From assembly GCA_945957605.1 (NCBI GenBank), contig CAMFLR010000010.1:222969-286968 (forward strand): a stretch of 64,000 nt of DNA. The letters are read 5' to 3'. This document shows, piece after piece, positions 8,532 to 17,689 of this stretch. How positions within the stretch are numbered: position 1 is the first letter of the stretch; every line of letters starts with the position of its first letter. The notes under the pieces are model-generated. The model did not search any database, was not told the origin of the DNA, and saw nothing but the letters and a program-made list of their open reading frames with translations. A program made the translations under genes and the position numbers. This stretch comes from an uncultured Isosphaeraceae bacterium (GTDB lineage: Bacteria; Planctomycetota; Planctomycetia; Isosphaerales; Isosphaeraceae).

Positions 8532-8646
8532 GGGTGGCCTGGACAACTTGTTGTCCAGGTGGCGCAGACACAAGAGGGCAAGGCGAGACAAGCTGCTAAC
8601 CTCTTGTCGCTTCGCGACCGGGACAAGCAAGTTGTCCCGGCTACCC
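8532..8646. repeat. family A palindromic element, copy 1
   Basis: A 115-bp element with ends GGGTGGCC and GGCTACCC. Inside the left end CCTGGACAAC pairs with GTTGTCCAGG; inside the right end CCGGGACAAG faces CTTGTCCCGG-like sequence. In the middle ACAAGAGG faces CCTCTTGT. Three hairpins in a row, inside outer complementary ends, suggest a folded non-coding element. Copies occur at 46122-46237 and, inverted, at 61749-61863, with a decayed copy at 20622-20704. Flanking 8404-8531 and 8647-8733 hold no gene. Confidence 0.8.
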
Positions 8647-8733
8647 GATATTCTTTGTACTTCATGCCAAGTGCGTCACTTCAATTATCTTTTGAGACAA
8701 ACACCCGCGCCGGATTCCTGAGGATACGTCTCA

Positions 8734-9210
8734 ATGTCTCATCTCGATTACCGCTGGGAGAATTGGTCCAGCGATTTTGGCGACTCGTACACGGCCCAGA
8801 CCTGGGATCCGTCGGTTCGTGATCATATCAGCTTGATTCTCACGCAATTTGGTGAGGCGGTTGCCGCGATCGACTCCGACTTTCCCGACGAGGTTCAATC
8901 CGGAACATTCGCCAAGGTTCTCACGGAAACAATGCCCCGCTTGGCCCTCGACGACGAGGTGCGCCGGCAAATTCCCGAGGTGATCGCACGATTCTTCGAG
9001 TACCTCCAAGAGGAAGGAAAGCTGGGCGAAGGTAACGACTGGGCCGCGCAGGTGCGTGTGATTGGCAAGTCGTATGCAGAGAGGCTCAAGCCCGGCGGTG
9101 TGAAAGGTGTGACGATTCGCCGGCCATCGAATACCTCAGCGGTCGGCCGTAACGACCCTTGCCCCTGCGGCTCGGGGAAGAAGTTCAAGAAGTGCTGCAT
9201 GACACTCTAA
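8734..9210 (+). CDS. SEC-C motif protein
   Basis: 158 residues, starting at an ATG behind GAGGAT. The first 130 residues are acidic and mostly helical with Trp near the N terminus and no recognised domain. The C terminus carries a SEC-C zinc-binding motif, [16 protein letters not shown], with the CxCx(8)CC spacing found at the end of SecA and in many accessory proteins. SEC-C motifs bind zinc and mediate contacts with SecB or ribosomal partners in SecA; for this stand-alone protein the partner is unknown. It lies between the VWA gene and the giant coiled-coil gene on the same strand, but family A repeat DNA separates it from the VWA gene. Confidence 0.8.
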   Translation: MSHLDYRWENWSSDFGDSYTAQTWDPSVRDHISLILTQFGEAVAAIDSDFPDEVQSGTFAKVLTETMPRLALDDEVRRQIPEVIARFFEYLQEEGKLGEGNDWAAQVRVIGKSYAERLKPGGVKGVTIRRPSNTSAVGRNDPCPCGSGKKFKKCCMTL

Positions 9211-9308
9211 CGTGATGGTTGGCAGGACGGGGTGACGAACTCGCTCGCGGGTTCTCGCCAAAGCTTGGATGCTCCTCGCGACTCTACCCTCAACGAGGAT
9301 TGGCCCCA

Positions 9309-12300
9309 ATGACCACAGCGACTCTGAATCCCACCGCCCCACGCGAGATTCGCCGTGCCCTCGGCCGAATCGCCGCGCGGTTGCAGTTCGTCAAGACGCT
9401 CAAAGGGATTGGCAGCGTTGCGGTGGTCGCAGCTCTTGGGGTGATTCTGGGCATGCTCGCTGACTTCGCCTGGCCGCTGCCTTCCATCGCGCGCTGGGGA
9501 ATCTGGAGTGTGTGGGTCGTCGCGTGCGTGGTGACTTTTCTTGTCGCTGTTGTTCGTCCGCTAACGCGTTCGGTCGGCGGGCTCGAACTCGCGGCGCTTG
9601 CCGAACGAGCCCAGCCCGAGCTGGAAGAACAAATCGTTAGCTCCGTCGCATTATTATCTGAAGGTGAAAGAACCCACGGCTCGCGTGCCTTGATTGATGC
9701 CCTCACAGCGCAGGCCGTGAACACGGCCAACCTCATCGACGCCCGCAAGGCAATTTCCGCGGATAAAGCCTGGCAGCGTTTGGCCGTGGGCAGTTTGCTT
9801 GCGCTGTTGGTTGCTGGCCCGGCGCTCATCCAGCCCGATCCCTTCGGCACGCTGGCCCGTCGGTTTCTTGCCCCCTGGGCCGAGCTCGACCGCGTGGGAC
9901 GCTTTTCCCTCCGCATAAATCCTGGTGACAAAACCGTCGCGCTCGGCGCCGATTTGCCGATCAACGCCTGGCTCTCACCTCGCGCAGGATTATCCTTCGG
10001 CGCCCTTCCACCCGACACCGCCTGGCTCGAGTGGGACGACGAAAGCGGTAAGACCACCCGCGTAAGAATGGCGACGAAAGATGCCGGATCGACAGACTCT
10101 CGCCAGTTCGAAGCCAAGCTCCCCCGGCTCGCGAAGTCGGTGCGCTATCGTGTCGTGACCGATCCGGTATCGAGTCGCTACTACCAGATCAACGCCGTCG
10201 AGCCGCCGAAGATCGAGTCGATCGTCGCGACCGTCACACCACCTTCTTACACAAAGCTACCCGCCGCGCCAGCAAAAGATGCCGCGCGGCTGAGCGTCAT
10301 TGAAGGCAGCACGATCGACTTCAAGATCACGACAAACCGCGCAGTGAAATCGCTGGTGCTGGGCTGGCCGACGTTCAATGAGTCGGCGTCTGATTCCCTG
10401 AAATCAGCGGAAATTACTCCGAGTGGCGACGGCAAAACGGGCACGCTGCAAGTTACTGCCGAAATCGCGGGTAATTATACGTTCACGACCGAACTGAAGC
10501 AGGACGAACATGGACTCGACGGCCTGCTCGAAAAACGCAAACTGCTTGTGCGGGCCGATGCTCCTCCTGTTCTGTCCGTCGTGCAAATTGAGGCCAAAGA
10601 AATTGGTGCCGAAGATGTGCTCACGATTCCCATAGTAGCACGCGATGATTTTGATGTGAGCACAGCCGAGTTGCATTATTCACTCAAACGCGCGAACAGC
10701 GATGCCGAACCCGAGACCGGAAAAATCGCAGCGCCGCTCCGTGGATTGGGAACGATTCGCGCTCAGGGTGATGCGACGCTAGGGCTCAAGCCGCTCTCGC
10801 TCAATCCGGGCGATCAGCTTAGTTATCGCGTGAAAATCGCCGATAATCGCCCTGCGCCGCGAGGGCCGAATATCGTCTGGTCGGACGAAGGTTCGCTCGC
10901 CATTGTTGCGAAGGCCGAGCCAATCCTGGCGCGGCAAGACCGGTTGCATCGCGAGCGAATTCAGGAGCGACTCGAAGAGATCAAAAAGCAAAATACGTTC
11001 AATCGTCAGGAGACGATCCAGCTTCGCTACGCGGCCGATGCCGCACAACGCACAGCCGCAAGCTGGGACAAGTCGAAAGACGCCGCTCTCGCCGAACGCA
11101 AGGCGACGGCTCGCAAGGTGGTCGAGGATCTCAACGCCCTGGCGCGCGACCTCGATGCCGATCCCACGTACAAATCACTCGCTCGCCCCGCGAAGGAAAT
11201 TGCCGAAGTCGAGGCCGAGGCAAGCCACGACGCAATCGAAGCCGCAGGCAAGGCGACCGACGCACCCAAACGTCTCGCCGAGCTGAAAGGGGCCGACAAT
11301 CGGCTCTCGGCCACGCATCAGCGCATTGAAGAGCTTCAGCGCAAGTTCGAAGCGCTCGCCAAGGCCGACGCCGATCGCCAGAAGCTTCGTGAACTGGCTG
11401 CTCGTGAAGAAGCTTTAGCTGCTGAAGCCGCGCAGGCGGGTGACGATCAAGCCAAGCTCGAAGCCGTGCGTAACGAGCAAGATGAGGTGCGCAAGGAACT
11501 TGATGCGCTGGCCAATCAAGCTCCCGAACTGAAAGCGGGCTTGCTCGAAGCCCAGGCGAAGCAAGCGGCCGAACTCGCGAAGAAAGCACGCGAGTTGGCC
11601 GAAAAGCAGCGAGAAGAAGCTCGCAAAACCGGTGAAGGGACCAAGCGCAAAGAAGCGCTTCAGGAATTGGCTGAGGCGCAGCGACGTCTCGAAATGGATG
11701 CCAGGCGGCTCGCACTCGATATCGATCAGCCGCTCAATGAAAACGGTCGCGCTGGGTTGAATCCGCAGACTTTGCAAAACGCCGTGCCACCCATCGAACG
11801 CGGCGAAATTGCGCAGGGGCGTCAGCGGCTTGAAGAGGCTGAGAATGAATTGCGTCGATTGGCGCGCGACGTGGAAGATGCCCCCGCCGATCCCAAATCA
11901 TTTGTGCGCCGCTTGATTCAGCGGCAGGAAGAATTGTCGCGCCATGTCGGTGAGGCTGTGCGCGAGGCGCGAGGCAAGAACAGCCTCAAGCCCGAGGAAC
12001 AAAACGAGCTTGTTGAAGCACTCAAACCGCTGGTTGCCGAGCAGGAAGCGATTCATAAGCTGACCGAAGCGCTCAAGGTTGATGAACCGCGCAAAGGGGC
12101 TGTGCGCGATGCCGAGCAAGCTGTGGCTCGGGCGCTTGAGAATCTGAAAGCCGCGCGGCCGAAGGAAGCGGAGGGACGTCAGAACGAGGCGAAGCAAGCG
12201 CTTCAACGATTGGTGCAGGCGCTTCCTGATCCCTGGCAGCGCGAGGAGCCGATCCGCAAGAAGCTTGAAGATGCTCGTAGACTGGCTGACGAGTCGATGC

Positions 12301-14714
12301 GCGATGTCGACCGCCATCTCCGCGAAACTGCTCCGCAGCCCGGGAAGCCGCACGATGAGGCCAAGGCCGCCGCCGAACTGGCGAACCGGCTCGCACCGCT
12401 GGCTCAGAAAGCAAATGAAGCCGCAACGGCACTCGCGGCGATGGATGTTCCTGAACGAATGCAGGCGCACGTTGAACGCGCCGAACGTCGCGCCAAGGCA
12501 CTCGCCGAGGAGATGAAGGCCGTCAAAACGCAGGCCGATGCACTGGCCAAACTCCCCCCGCGCAAGACCGACGCATTTCGCACGTGGCAAGTCGCCGCGC
12601 CGTTCCCCATGGCACAACGCCCGCCATTCTCGCTCAACGAACCAATCAAACCATCGGCAAAGTTCAAGGGTTTGAAAGGGAAGCCGGTCGAATTCAAGTC
12701 GGCCAAAGCGGTCGACGATCAGGGAAAGCTCGACCTTGGATCGATCTATAGCAAAGACAGCGATCAATCGGCGTTTGCCTACACCGAGTTGGATAGCCCG
12801 GTCGCGGGTACCGCGAAGTTTTCGGTCGGTGCCGACGATACGCTGATGATCTGGGTAAACGGCAAGCAGGTCTACAAGCTCGATGGCAACCATTCCTACA
12901 GCCCCGGCGCTGAGACGTTTGACGTGCTGTTGCCTAAGGGGATGAGCCGAGTCGTTGTGCGTTGCGGCAATAGCTCGTCGGAATGGATGTTCGGCATGAC
13001 GGTCGCGTTGCCGCAAGAACATAGTCCGGAGCTTGCACGTGTTCAAACGTTGCGAGCCGCCTTGCCGCAAGCGGTTGCAGAATCTCGCGCGGCGATGGAG
13101 CGCTTGACGCAAAAAGTTCATCATCAAACACCGTCCGATGAGATCGCGCAGGAGCTTGCGGCCGAGCAGGCGCAGCAGGCGGAAAAGGTCGCGAAACCAG
13201 CGGATGCAAAGGCCGATCCCGATCAGGCTCGCGAAGCCCTCGCCGAACAAAAACGGCTGGCGACGGCCCTGCGATCGCTCAATGTTTCCGATGCGGCGGT
13301 GCTTCAAAGCGAGGCTGTGCGACTCGCAGATCAGGCGGTGAAGAAGCTCGGTGATCCGCAGGCGAAGCCTGAAGAGAAAGTAGCAGCGGCGAATGAAGCG
13401 AAAGCCGCAGCGAAGAATCTGGCCGATCGCCTCACCGACGCGATCACACCGAAAGAAGAAGCCGCCGCACTCACGCGGGCCGAGCGGGCGATGAACGCGG
13501 ACGACACGCCTGCCGATATCGCAGCGCAGTCGCGAGATCAGCAGGCAATCGCCGCCGAGGTTGCACGACTTGAAGCCGATACAAAACCTGCCGATCCGGC
13601 AAAGGCGGATTCTGGTGCGGTCGAGGCATTAACTCGCGCTGCGGAAATCGCTGAACGCGCAACACAACCGGCGAACGATCCCGGCAAACCGAAGCCGACA
13701 GCGCGTGACGTCGCCAAGGCGCGCGAGCAAGCGGCGGCGCGTTTGGGCGAGCTCACCGCACGTCTCTCGGAAAAGCCGATGCTCACACCCGCACCGGCCA
13801 AACCTCGCGCCTTGCCCGATGCACCGAAAGACCCGGCCGTGGCACCGCTAGCGGCCCGCGCCGCGGAGGTAAAAGCCCTGGCCCAACGTGAGCGGCAGAT
13901 TCGCGAGAAGTTGCAAGCCGTTCTCGGCGAGCGGGTGGCACCTCAGGAAGATTTGCACGAAGCGGCCGCTGCGCTTGGGGCAGAGCTAGCCGACCTGCGC
14001 GATGAAAGTCGGCAGGTTGGTCCGCACGGTCACGGTCATGCAAACGCCGCGGCCGATCTTTTGACGAACCAGGCGCCGCGAGCGATGGAGCAGGGGATTG
14101 ACCAGCTCGCGCAAGGGCAGCCCGAGCAGGCCCGCGATAGTCAACGCCGCGCGGCCGATCTCGTCGAGCGAGCCGCTCAAGCTGCCGAGGATCTGGCGCA
14201 AGCCTTGAAGCTCGATATCCCCAACGAGGCCGGGCAGGCCGCCGATCTCCAGCCCGCGCGTGACGCCCTCGCCGAAGCTCGGCAGCAACTCGCGCAGGAA
14301 GGAAAGGGGCCAGCCGCCGCACAGGCCGCGAATGCCAATGCGCCTCAACAAGGTGCGGCCCACGCATCAACGGGACAGAACGCGTCCCAGTCAATGCAGC
14401 GTGCGGCGCAGGCGATGCGCACCGCTGCTCGCTCGGCCCAGGGCCGCGACTCAAACGGCGAGCCGATGGCGGCGAACGAAGGACAAACACTCGACCCGAA
14501 GGATAACGGAGCAGGGGTGGTTGCCGCCGATTTGACCGAGCTGCAAGCAATGATTCGCCAGAAAACCGGCAAGAGCTGGGGCGACCTGCCCGGCCACCTG
14601 CGTACCGAAATCTTGCAGCTTTCCCAAGGGAAATATCGCGACGACTACACGCGGCTGATCCAGCTCTACTTCAAAGAAATCGCCTCCGACGCCGCCAAAC
14701 CCGCAAAGCCATGA
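9309..14714 (+). CDS. giant membrane-anchored coiled-coil protein (1801 residues)
   Basis: The N-terminal part has two hydrophobic helices (about 31-53 and 58-80) and a third near 158-174, followed by a beta-rich region with GDKTVALGADLPINAWL and VEPPKIESIVATVTPPSY, reminiscent of DUF4175-type and extracellular Ig-like segments. From about residue 530 to 1085 the sequence is Ala/Glu/Lys/Arg-rich with heptad-like periodicity, so a very long coiled coil. Residues about 1088-1238 break this with a compact beta domain (ADDTLMIWVNGKQVY), like the galactose-binding-type domains in other planctomycete proteins. Coiled coil then resumes to about 1740. The C terminus (MIRQKTGKSWGDLPGHLRTE...) looks conserved. 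The ATG follows GAGGA; an earlier in-frame start at 9219 lacks support. Its stop overlaps the next gene by 4 bases. Role inferred to be structural, spanning the envelope. Confidence 0.8.
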   Translation: MTTATLNPTAPREIRRALGRIAARLQFVKTLKGIGSVAVVAALGVILGMLADFAWPLPSIARWGIWSVWVVACVVTFLVAVVRPLTRSVGGLELAALAERAQPELEEQIVSSVALLSEGERTHGSRALIDALTAQAVNTANLIDARKAISADKAWQRLAVGSLLALLVAGPALIQPDPFGTLARRFLAPWAELDRVGRFSLRINPGDKTVALGADLPINAWLSPRAGLSFGALPPDTAWLEWDDESGKTTRVRMATKDAGSTDSRQFEAKLPRLAKSVRYRVVTDPVSSRYYQINAVEPPKIESIVATVTPPSYTKLPAAPAKDAARLSVIEGSTIDFKITTNRAVKSLVLGWPTFNESASDSLKSAEITPSGDGKTGTLQVTAEIAGNYTFTTELKQDEHGLDGLLEKRKLLVRADAPPVLSVVQIEAKEIGAEDVLTIPIVARDDFDVSTAELHYSLKRANSDAEPETGKIAAPLRGLGTIRAQGDATLGLKPLSLNPGDQLSYRVKIADNRPAPRGPNIVWSDEGSLAIVAKAEPILARQDRLHRERIQERLEEIKKQNTFNRQETIQLRYAADAAQRTAASWDKSKDAALAERKATARKVVEDLNALARDLDADPTYKSLARPAKEIAEVEAEASHDAIEAAGKATDAPKRLAELKGADNRLSATHQRIEELQRKFEALAKADADRQKLRELAAREEALAAEAAQAGDDQAKLEAVRNEQDEVRKELDALANQAPELKAGLLEAQAKQAAELAKKARELAEKQREEARKTGEGTKRKEALQELAEAQRRLEMDARRLALDIDQPLNENGRAGLNPQTLQNAVPPIERGEIAQGRQRLEEAENELRRLARDVEDAPADPKSFVRRLIQRQEELSRHVGEAVREARGKNSLKPEEQNELVEALKPLVAEQEAIHKLTEALKVDEPRKGAVRDAEQAVARALENLKAARPKEAEGRQNEAKQALQRLVQALPDPWQREEPIRKKLEDARRLADESMRDVDRHLRETAPQPGKPHDEAKAAAELANRLAPLAQKANEAATALAAMDVPERMQAHVERAERRAKALAEEMKAVKTQADALAKLPPRKTDAFRTWQVAAPFPMAQRPPFSLNEPIKPSAKFKGLKGKPVEFKSAKAVDDQGKLDLGSIYSKDSDQSAFAYTELDSPVAGTAKFSVGADDTLMIWVNGKQVYKLDGNHSYSPGAETFDVLLPKGMSRVVVRCGNSSSEWMFGMTVALPQEHSPELARVQTLRAALPQAVAESRAAMERLTQKVHHQTPSDEIAQELAAEQAQQAEKVAKPADAKADPDQAREALAEQKRLATALRSLNVSDAAVLQSEAVRLADQAVKKLGDPQAKPEEKVAAANEAKAAAKNLADRLTDAITPKEEAAALTRAERAMNADDTPADIAAQSRDQQAIAAEVARLEADTKPADPAKADSGAVEALTRAAEIAERATQPANDPGKPKPTARDVAKAREQAAARLGELTARLSEKPMLTPAPAKPRALPDAPKDPAVAPLAARAAEVKALAQRERQIREKLQAVLGERVAPQEDLHEAAAALGAELADLRDESRQVGPHGHGHANAAADLLTNQAPRAMEQGIDQLAQGQPEQARDSQRRAADLVERAAQAAEDLAQALKLDIPNEAGQAADLQPARDALAEARQQLAQEGKGPAAAQAANANAPQQGAAHASTGQNASQSMQRAAQAMRTAARSAQGRDSNGEPMAANEGQTLDPKDNGAGVVAADLTELQAMIRQKTGKSWGDLPGHLRTEILQLSQGKYRDDYTRLIQLYFKEIASDAAKPAKP

Positions 14715-15790
14715 TTCTGTCTATGAAGCATTACATTCTTATATTTCTGATTCCTTGCGCAATCCTTGCGCTTGTGATTCCTCTGACTGCGCATGGCCAG
14801 GATGTGGGAATCAAGCCAAGCACAGCGACCAAATCGGCCGCGGCCGATCGCGCGATTCAGAAGGCGCTCGCTTACCTCAAATCGACCCAAAAGCCGGACG
14901 GTGGCTGGGATAGCGGGTTCGGCCGCGCCACGTCGGTCACCTCACTTTCCGTGATGGCGTTCCTCGCTGCCGGTCACGTTCCCGGCGAGCCGGGGCCGTA
15001 TCGTGAAACGGTTGAGCGAGGGATCAAGTATGTGATCACAAATCAAAAACCGAATGGGATGCTCACATCGAACACGAGCCACGGGCCGATGTATTGCCAT
15101 GGCATTAGCACGCTCATGCTGGCCGAGGTTGTTGGAATGTCGAGCGATCCCACGCTGGCCGAGCAATCGCGTGTGGCTTTGTCGAAGGCAATCGACCTGA
15201 TCGTCAAGGCGCAGGATTTATCGAAGAGTCCGTCGCAGGCGGGAGGTTGGCGTTATCAACCGACGAGTCGCGATAGCGATCTGAGCGTGAGCGGCTGGCA
15301 GGTGATGGCACTTCGCGCGGCGAAATCGGCGGGGTGCGTGGTGCCTTCGGGACAGATTGACCGGGCGCTCGAGTACGTCAAAAAGTGCGCGGTGCGCGAT
15401 GGTGGTGGATTCGGTTATCAACCAGGCGGCGGGCCAAATAATCCCCGAACGGGGACGGGAATTCTCTCCTTGGAAATTTGTGGCGAGCATGGTTCGACCG
15501 AAGCCCTCGCCGGTGCAGAGTATTTGCTCAAACACCCGCCGCGGTGGTCGAGCGAGTATTTCTTTTATGAGGCGTACTATTGCTCGCAGGCGACGTTTCA
15601 GGTCGGTGACAAGTATTTTTTGAACTACTATCCCAAGCTCGTGGCGATTTTGCTCGACCATCAAGATCCGGATGGAAGCTGGCTTTCGGGCGACGGTCAC
15701 GATCGATCGGGCGGGCGAGATTATTGTACGGCGATGGCGGTTCTTAGCCTTGCGGTTGAATATCGGTATTTGCCGATTTATCAGCGATAA
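14711..15790 (+). CDS. exported squalene-cyclase-fold (prenyltransferase repeat) protein
   Basis: 359 residues. A signal peptide (MKHYILIFLIPCAILALVI...) precedes an alpha/alpha-barrel built from QW-like repeats: QKPDGGWDSGFG, GGWRYQPTSRDSDLSVSGW, GGGFGYQPGGGPNNPRTG and QDPDGSWLSGDGHDRSGG. These resemble the prenyltransferase/squalene oxidase repeat. The DxDD motif of hopene cyclases is not visible, so terpene cyclisation is unlikely; such exported proteins in planctomycetes have no known reaction. ATGA overlap with the giant coiled-coil gene implies translational coupling and a shared task. A second Met five residues in (MKHYIL) is an equally good start for the signal peptide. Confidence 0.85.
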   Translation: MILSMKHYILIFLIPCAILALVIPLTAHGQDVGIKPSTATKSAAADRAIQKALAYLKSTQKPDGGWDSGFGRATSVTSLSVMAFLAAGHVPGEPGPYRETVERGIKYVITNQKPNGMLTSNTSHGPMYCHGISTLMLAEVVGMSSDPTLAEQSRVALSKAIDLIVKAQDLSKSPSQAGGWRYQPTSRDSDLSVSGWQVMALRAAKSAGCVVPSGQIDRALEYVKKCAVRDGGGFGYQPGGGPNNPRTGTGILSLEICGEHGSTEALAGAEYLLKHPPRWSSEYFFYEAYYCSQATFQVGDKYFLNYYPKLVAILLDHQDPDGSWLSGDGHDRSGGRDYCTAMAVLSLAVEYRYLPIYQR

Positions 15791-15798
15791 AGATAGTT

Positions 15799-16503
15799 TC
15801 AAGAAGCTTGTTGTGGTTTAGATCGAGGCCGAGACGCACGAGCGACTAGTGCGGCTGTCAAAACGCCGGCGATTGCTCCTGTTGTTGCGCCCGACCCGAC
15901 GCCATACATCACTTCAGCTTCCGACCAGCCATATTTCCAACGAAGATCGATACCAATCTCGGAGATCGTCGACGAGACAATAGGGATAAGCGCGACCATG
16001 GCAACTAGGGCCAACGCCAGAGCAGGGGCGATGTAGCGAGATTGCCCTCGACCAGAGCAGAGCCAAACCATTGTTCCCATGAGAGAGACGAGCAGTCCCA
16101 GGACGACACCCGCAATTAATCCTGGCACAACATATGAGAGGAGCAGTTTACGATTTGAATCCAGCCATTCGACCGGGCTTGGACTCAGGGTTCGTGCGAT
16201 GAATGACGGGAACAGCCAAAGTAAGAGATAGCTTGCTGTGAATGTGATGAACAAAACGAGGCTCATCGTGAGCGCTGCACGCCTACCGGCGAGAATACCG
16301 AACGTACAAATGCCGCTCGCTGCGCCCGCCACTGCGAAGGCGACGCCAAATCCCAGGATCTCGCGGTAAGAGTAAAACCCTCGCGAGAAATCCCATCCCG
16401 AGCTGTTTTGCGATGCGAAAGCCACAGCCGCGAATGCGGCCACGCACGACCACATCGCAGCTCCGAGCAGGCCAGCGTTGCGTTCTCTTCGGGGCAGGGT
16501 CAT
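15799..16503 (-). CDS. integral membrane protein of unknown function
   Basis: 234 residues with about five or six hydrophobic segments (near residues 11-31, 47-72, 75-98, 118-145, 155-180 and 200-222). No signature of a transporter or enzyme family is seen. The C terminus ends in a basic tail. I start at 16503 because GAGGA lies six bases upstream; a longer frame to 16554 adds 17 residues without support. It converges with the cyclase-fold gene with only 8 bases between stops. Confidence 0.6.
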   Translation of the reverse strand: MTLPRRERNAGLLGAAMWSCVAAFAAVAFASQNSSGWDFSRGFYSYREILGFGVAFAVAGAASGICTFGILAGRRAALTMSLVLFITFTASYLLLWLFPSFIARTLSPSPVEWLDSNRKLLLSYVVPGLIAGVVLGLLVSLMGTMVWLCSGRGQSRYIAPALALALVAMVALIPIVSSTISEIGIDLRWKYGWSEAEVMYGVGSGATTGAIAGVLTAALVARASRPRSKPQQAS

Positions 16504-16638
16504 TGGGATTCCTCGGATCGTCGGCAAAGGCCTTTGCGCGATCGAATCGGCCAATTGCCACGCTATGCTAAAACGATCGATAAGACCCGAGTAGCCTGTG
16601 CTCTTTTTACCTCATGAAAGTCGCACCGATAAGGCCGT

Positions 16639-17163
16639 TCACGCTTCAGTCAAGAGGTACATCCGCTGCCCTGCGGTTGCCTTGTGGGCGAGCGCAGCGA
16701 TTGGAGCGAGTATCTCCGATTCCTGGTTGATCGGGCTGGAAATGTGAAAAACTTGCAGAGGCAATTCTTGCAGTGTTGCATCCGACGACGGCGGGCTGTA
16801 AATGGCGAATTCCCATGATCCGTCCACGCTGGCTGCCTTCAAGAGTGGACCGACAGTCGCTTCAGTCAAGCCCTTCGCCGCCCAATGAGCGCAGGCGCGG
16901 ACGAACTCGGGAAGACGCCGTTCGAGGTAATCTTCGTAGCGGCCTTCAATAGTAGCCACTTGGTAATTGCGAGGAGGCTCCAAGTCTGAATCTCCGGGCC
17001 ATTCGGGCTCGCGGCTCTCGACAATGATCAACTCACCCGTGAAAGGATTCCGGCGTTCGCGCCGGACCGGCTGCGGCAATGGCAGGCGCCAATCGGGAAA
17101 TCCGAGGAGCAATTCTCCAGGTGTGCAGAGGAAAAACGTGGTGTAGATCGCCATACGCCTCAT
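16639..17163 (-). CDS. unknown protein of the FPxWRLPLP family, locus 1
   Basis: 174 residues, cytoplasmic by composition. Near the N terminus it has FPDWRLPLPQPVRRERRNPF, then TGELIIVESREPEW. The same block (FPGWRLPLPETRTVEEINPF) opens the protein at 25516-26202, so the two are diverged paralogs. The middle part has YEDYLERRLPEFVRACAHWA with conserved-looking aromatic residues. No domain is recognised; the size, acidity and Trp/Pro-rich N terminus recall small binding or immunity-type proteins, but this is only an impression. It follows the 126-residue gene upstream by 23 bases on the same strand, so the two probably form a two-gene operon. Confidence 0.65.
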   Translation of the reverse strand: MRRMAIYTTFFLCTPGELLLGFPDWRLPLPQPVRRERRNPFTGELIIVESREPEWPGDSDLEPPRNYQVATIEGRYEDYLERRLPEFVRACAHWAAKGLTEATVGPLLKAASVDGSWEFAIYSPPSSDATLQELPLQVFHISSPINQESEILAPIAALAHKATAGQRMYLLTEA

Positions 17164-17186
17164 CCTCTTAGTGCGAAAAAGTCTCT

Positions 17187-17567
17187 TTAGGCTCGTATGG
17201 AATACCCTACTGTTGCAACTTCGTACTGCTTACGACCTAACTCGTATCCGGCAGGAAAAATCACGGGCCACTCGCGCGAGACCAACCACTCCGAAAACGC
17301 GATCATACTGTCTTCCGAAACAGGGAACGCACCGTTCCACCGGCAAATTTGTTGCCGCCATTCAACAGTGAGTTCGTAATGGTCGTTCGTGGGGACTGAT
17401 AGAACTCCTGCTAAGACCGATCGCCTCAGGCAATCAGCCAACTCCGAATAGCTCGGGGCAGCGGCGCGATTGACAAATGTGTAAGCGTGGACTAATTGTG
17501 TTAAACCGCAACCGTTAACGGGAAGGGACCACAAGATATATCCATCCAGCTCCGTAAATCGCACCAT
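17187..17567 (-). CDS. unknown small protein, first gene of a two-gene module
   Basis: 126 residues starting MVRFTELDGYILWSLPVNG. A helix-turn-helix-like stretch (SYSELADCLRRSVLAGVLSV, about residues 40-59) followed by HYELTVEWRQQI suggests a small winged-helix-like domain, without evidence of DNA binding. The family pattern 'GLTQLVHAYTFVNRAAAPSYSEL' near residues 21-43 looks conserved. It is followed 23 bases later by the FPxWRLPLP family gene. No similar gene accompanies the second FPxWRLPLP locus at 25516. Function unknown. Confidence 0.6.
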   Translation of the reverse strand: MVRFTELDGYILWSLPVNGCGLTQLVHAYTFVNRAAAPSYSELADCLRRSVLAGVLSVPTNDHYELTVEWRQQICRWNGAFPVSEDSMIAFSEWLVSREWPVIFPAGYELGRKQYEVATVGYSIRA

Positions 17568-17601
17568 TTCTGCCGGTGTCGCTCACTTGAGATTCGATAA
17601 A

Positions 17602-17646
17602 TAAAAATCGGGACGATGACGGCTGTCGCATCCGTCCATCGTCCCG
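17602..17646 (-). terminator. Rho-independent terminator of the HtrA-like gene
   Basis: On the minus strand CGGGACGATG and CATCGTCCCG (10 bp, perfect; plus-strand 17609-17618 and 17637-17646) form a stem followed by ATTTTTAT. It lies 44 bases after the stop of the protease gene at 17690. Confidence 0.8.
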
Positions 17647-17689
17647 AACGAAGTCATCACATCATTTGGAGATCGAGGCTTGCTCGGCC

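Noticed and set aside
11898..13307. 469-codon antisense frame inside the giant coiled-coil gene
   Set aside because: Composition mirrors the sense coiled coil (Arg/Leu/Phe-rich); no start signal or domain.
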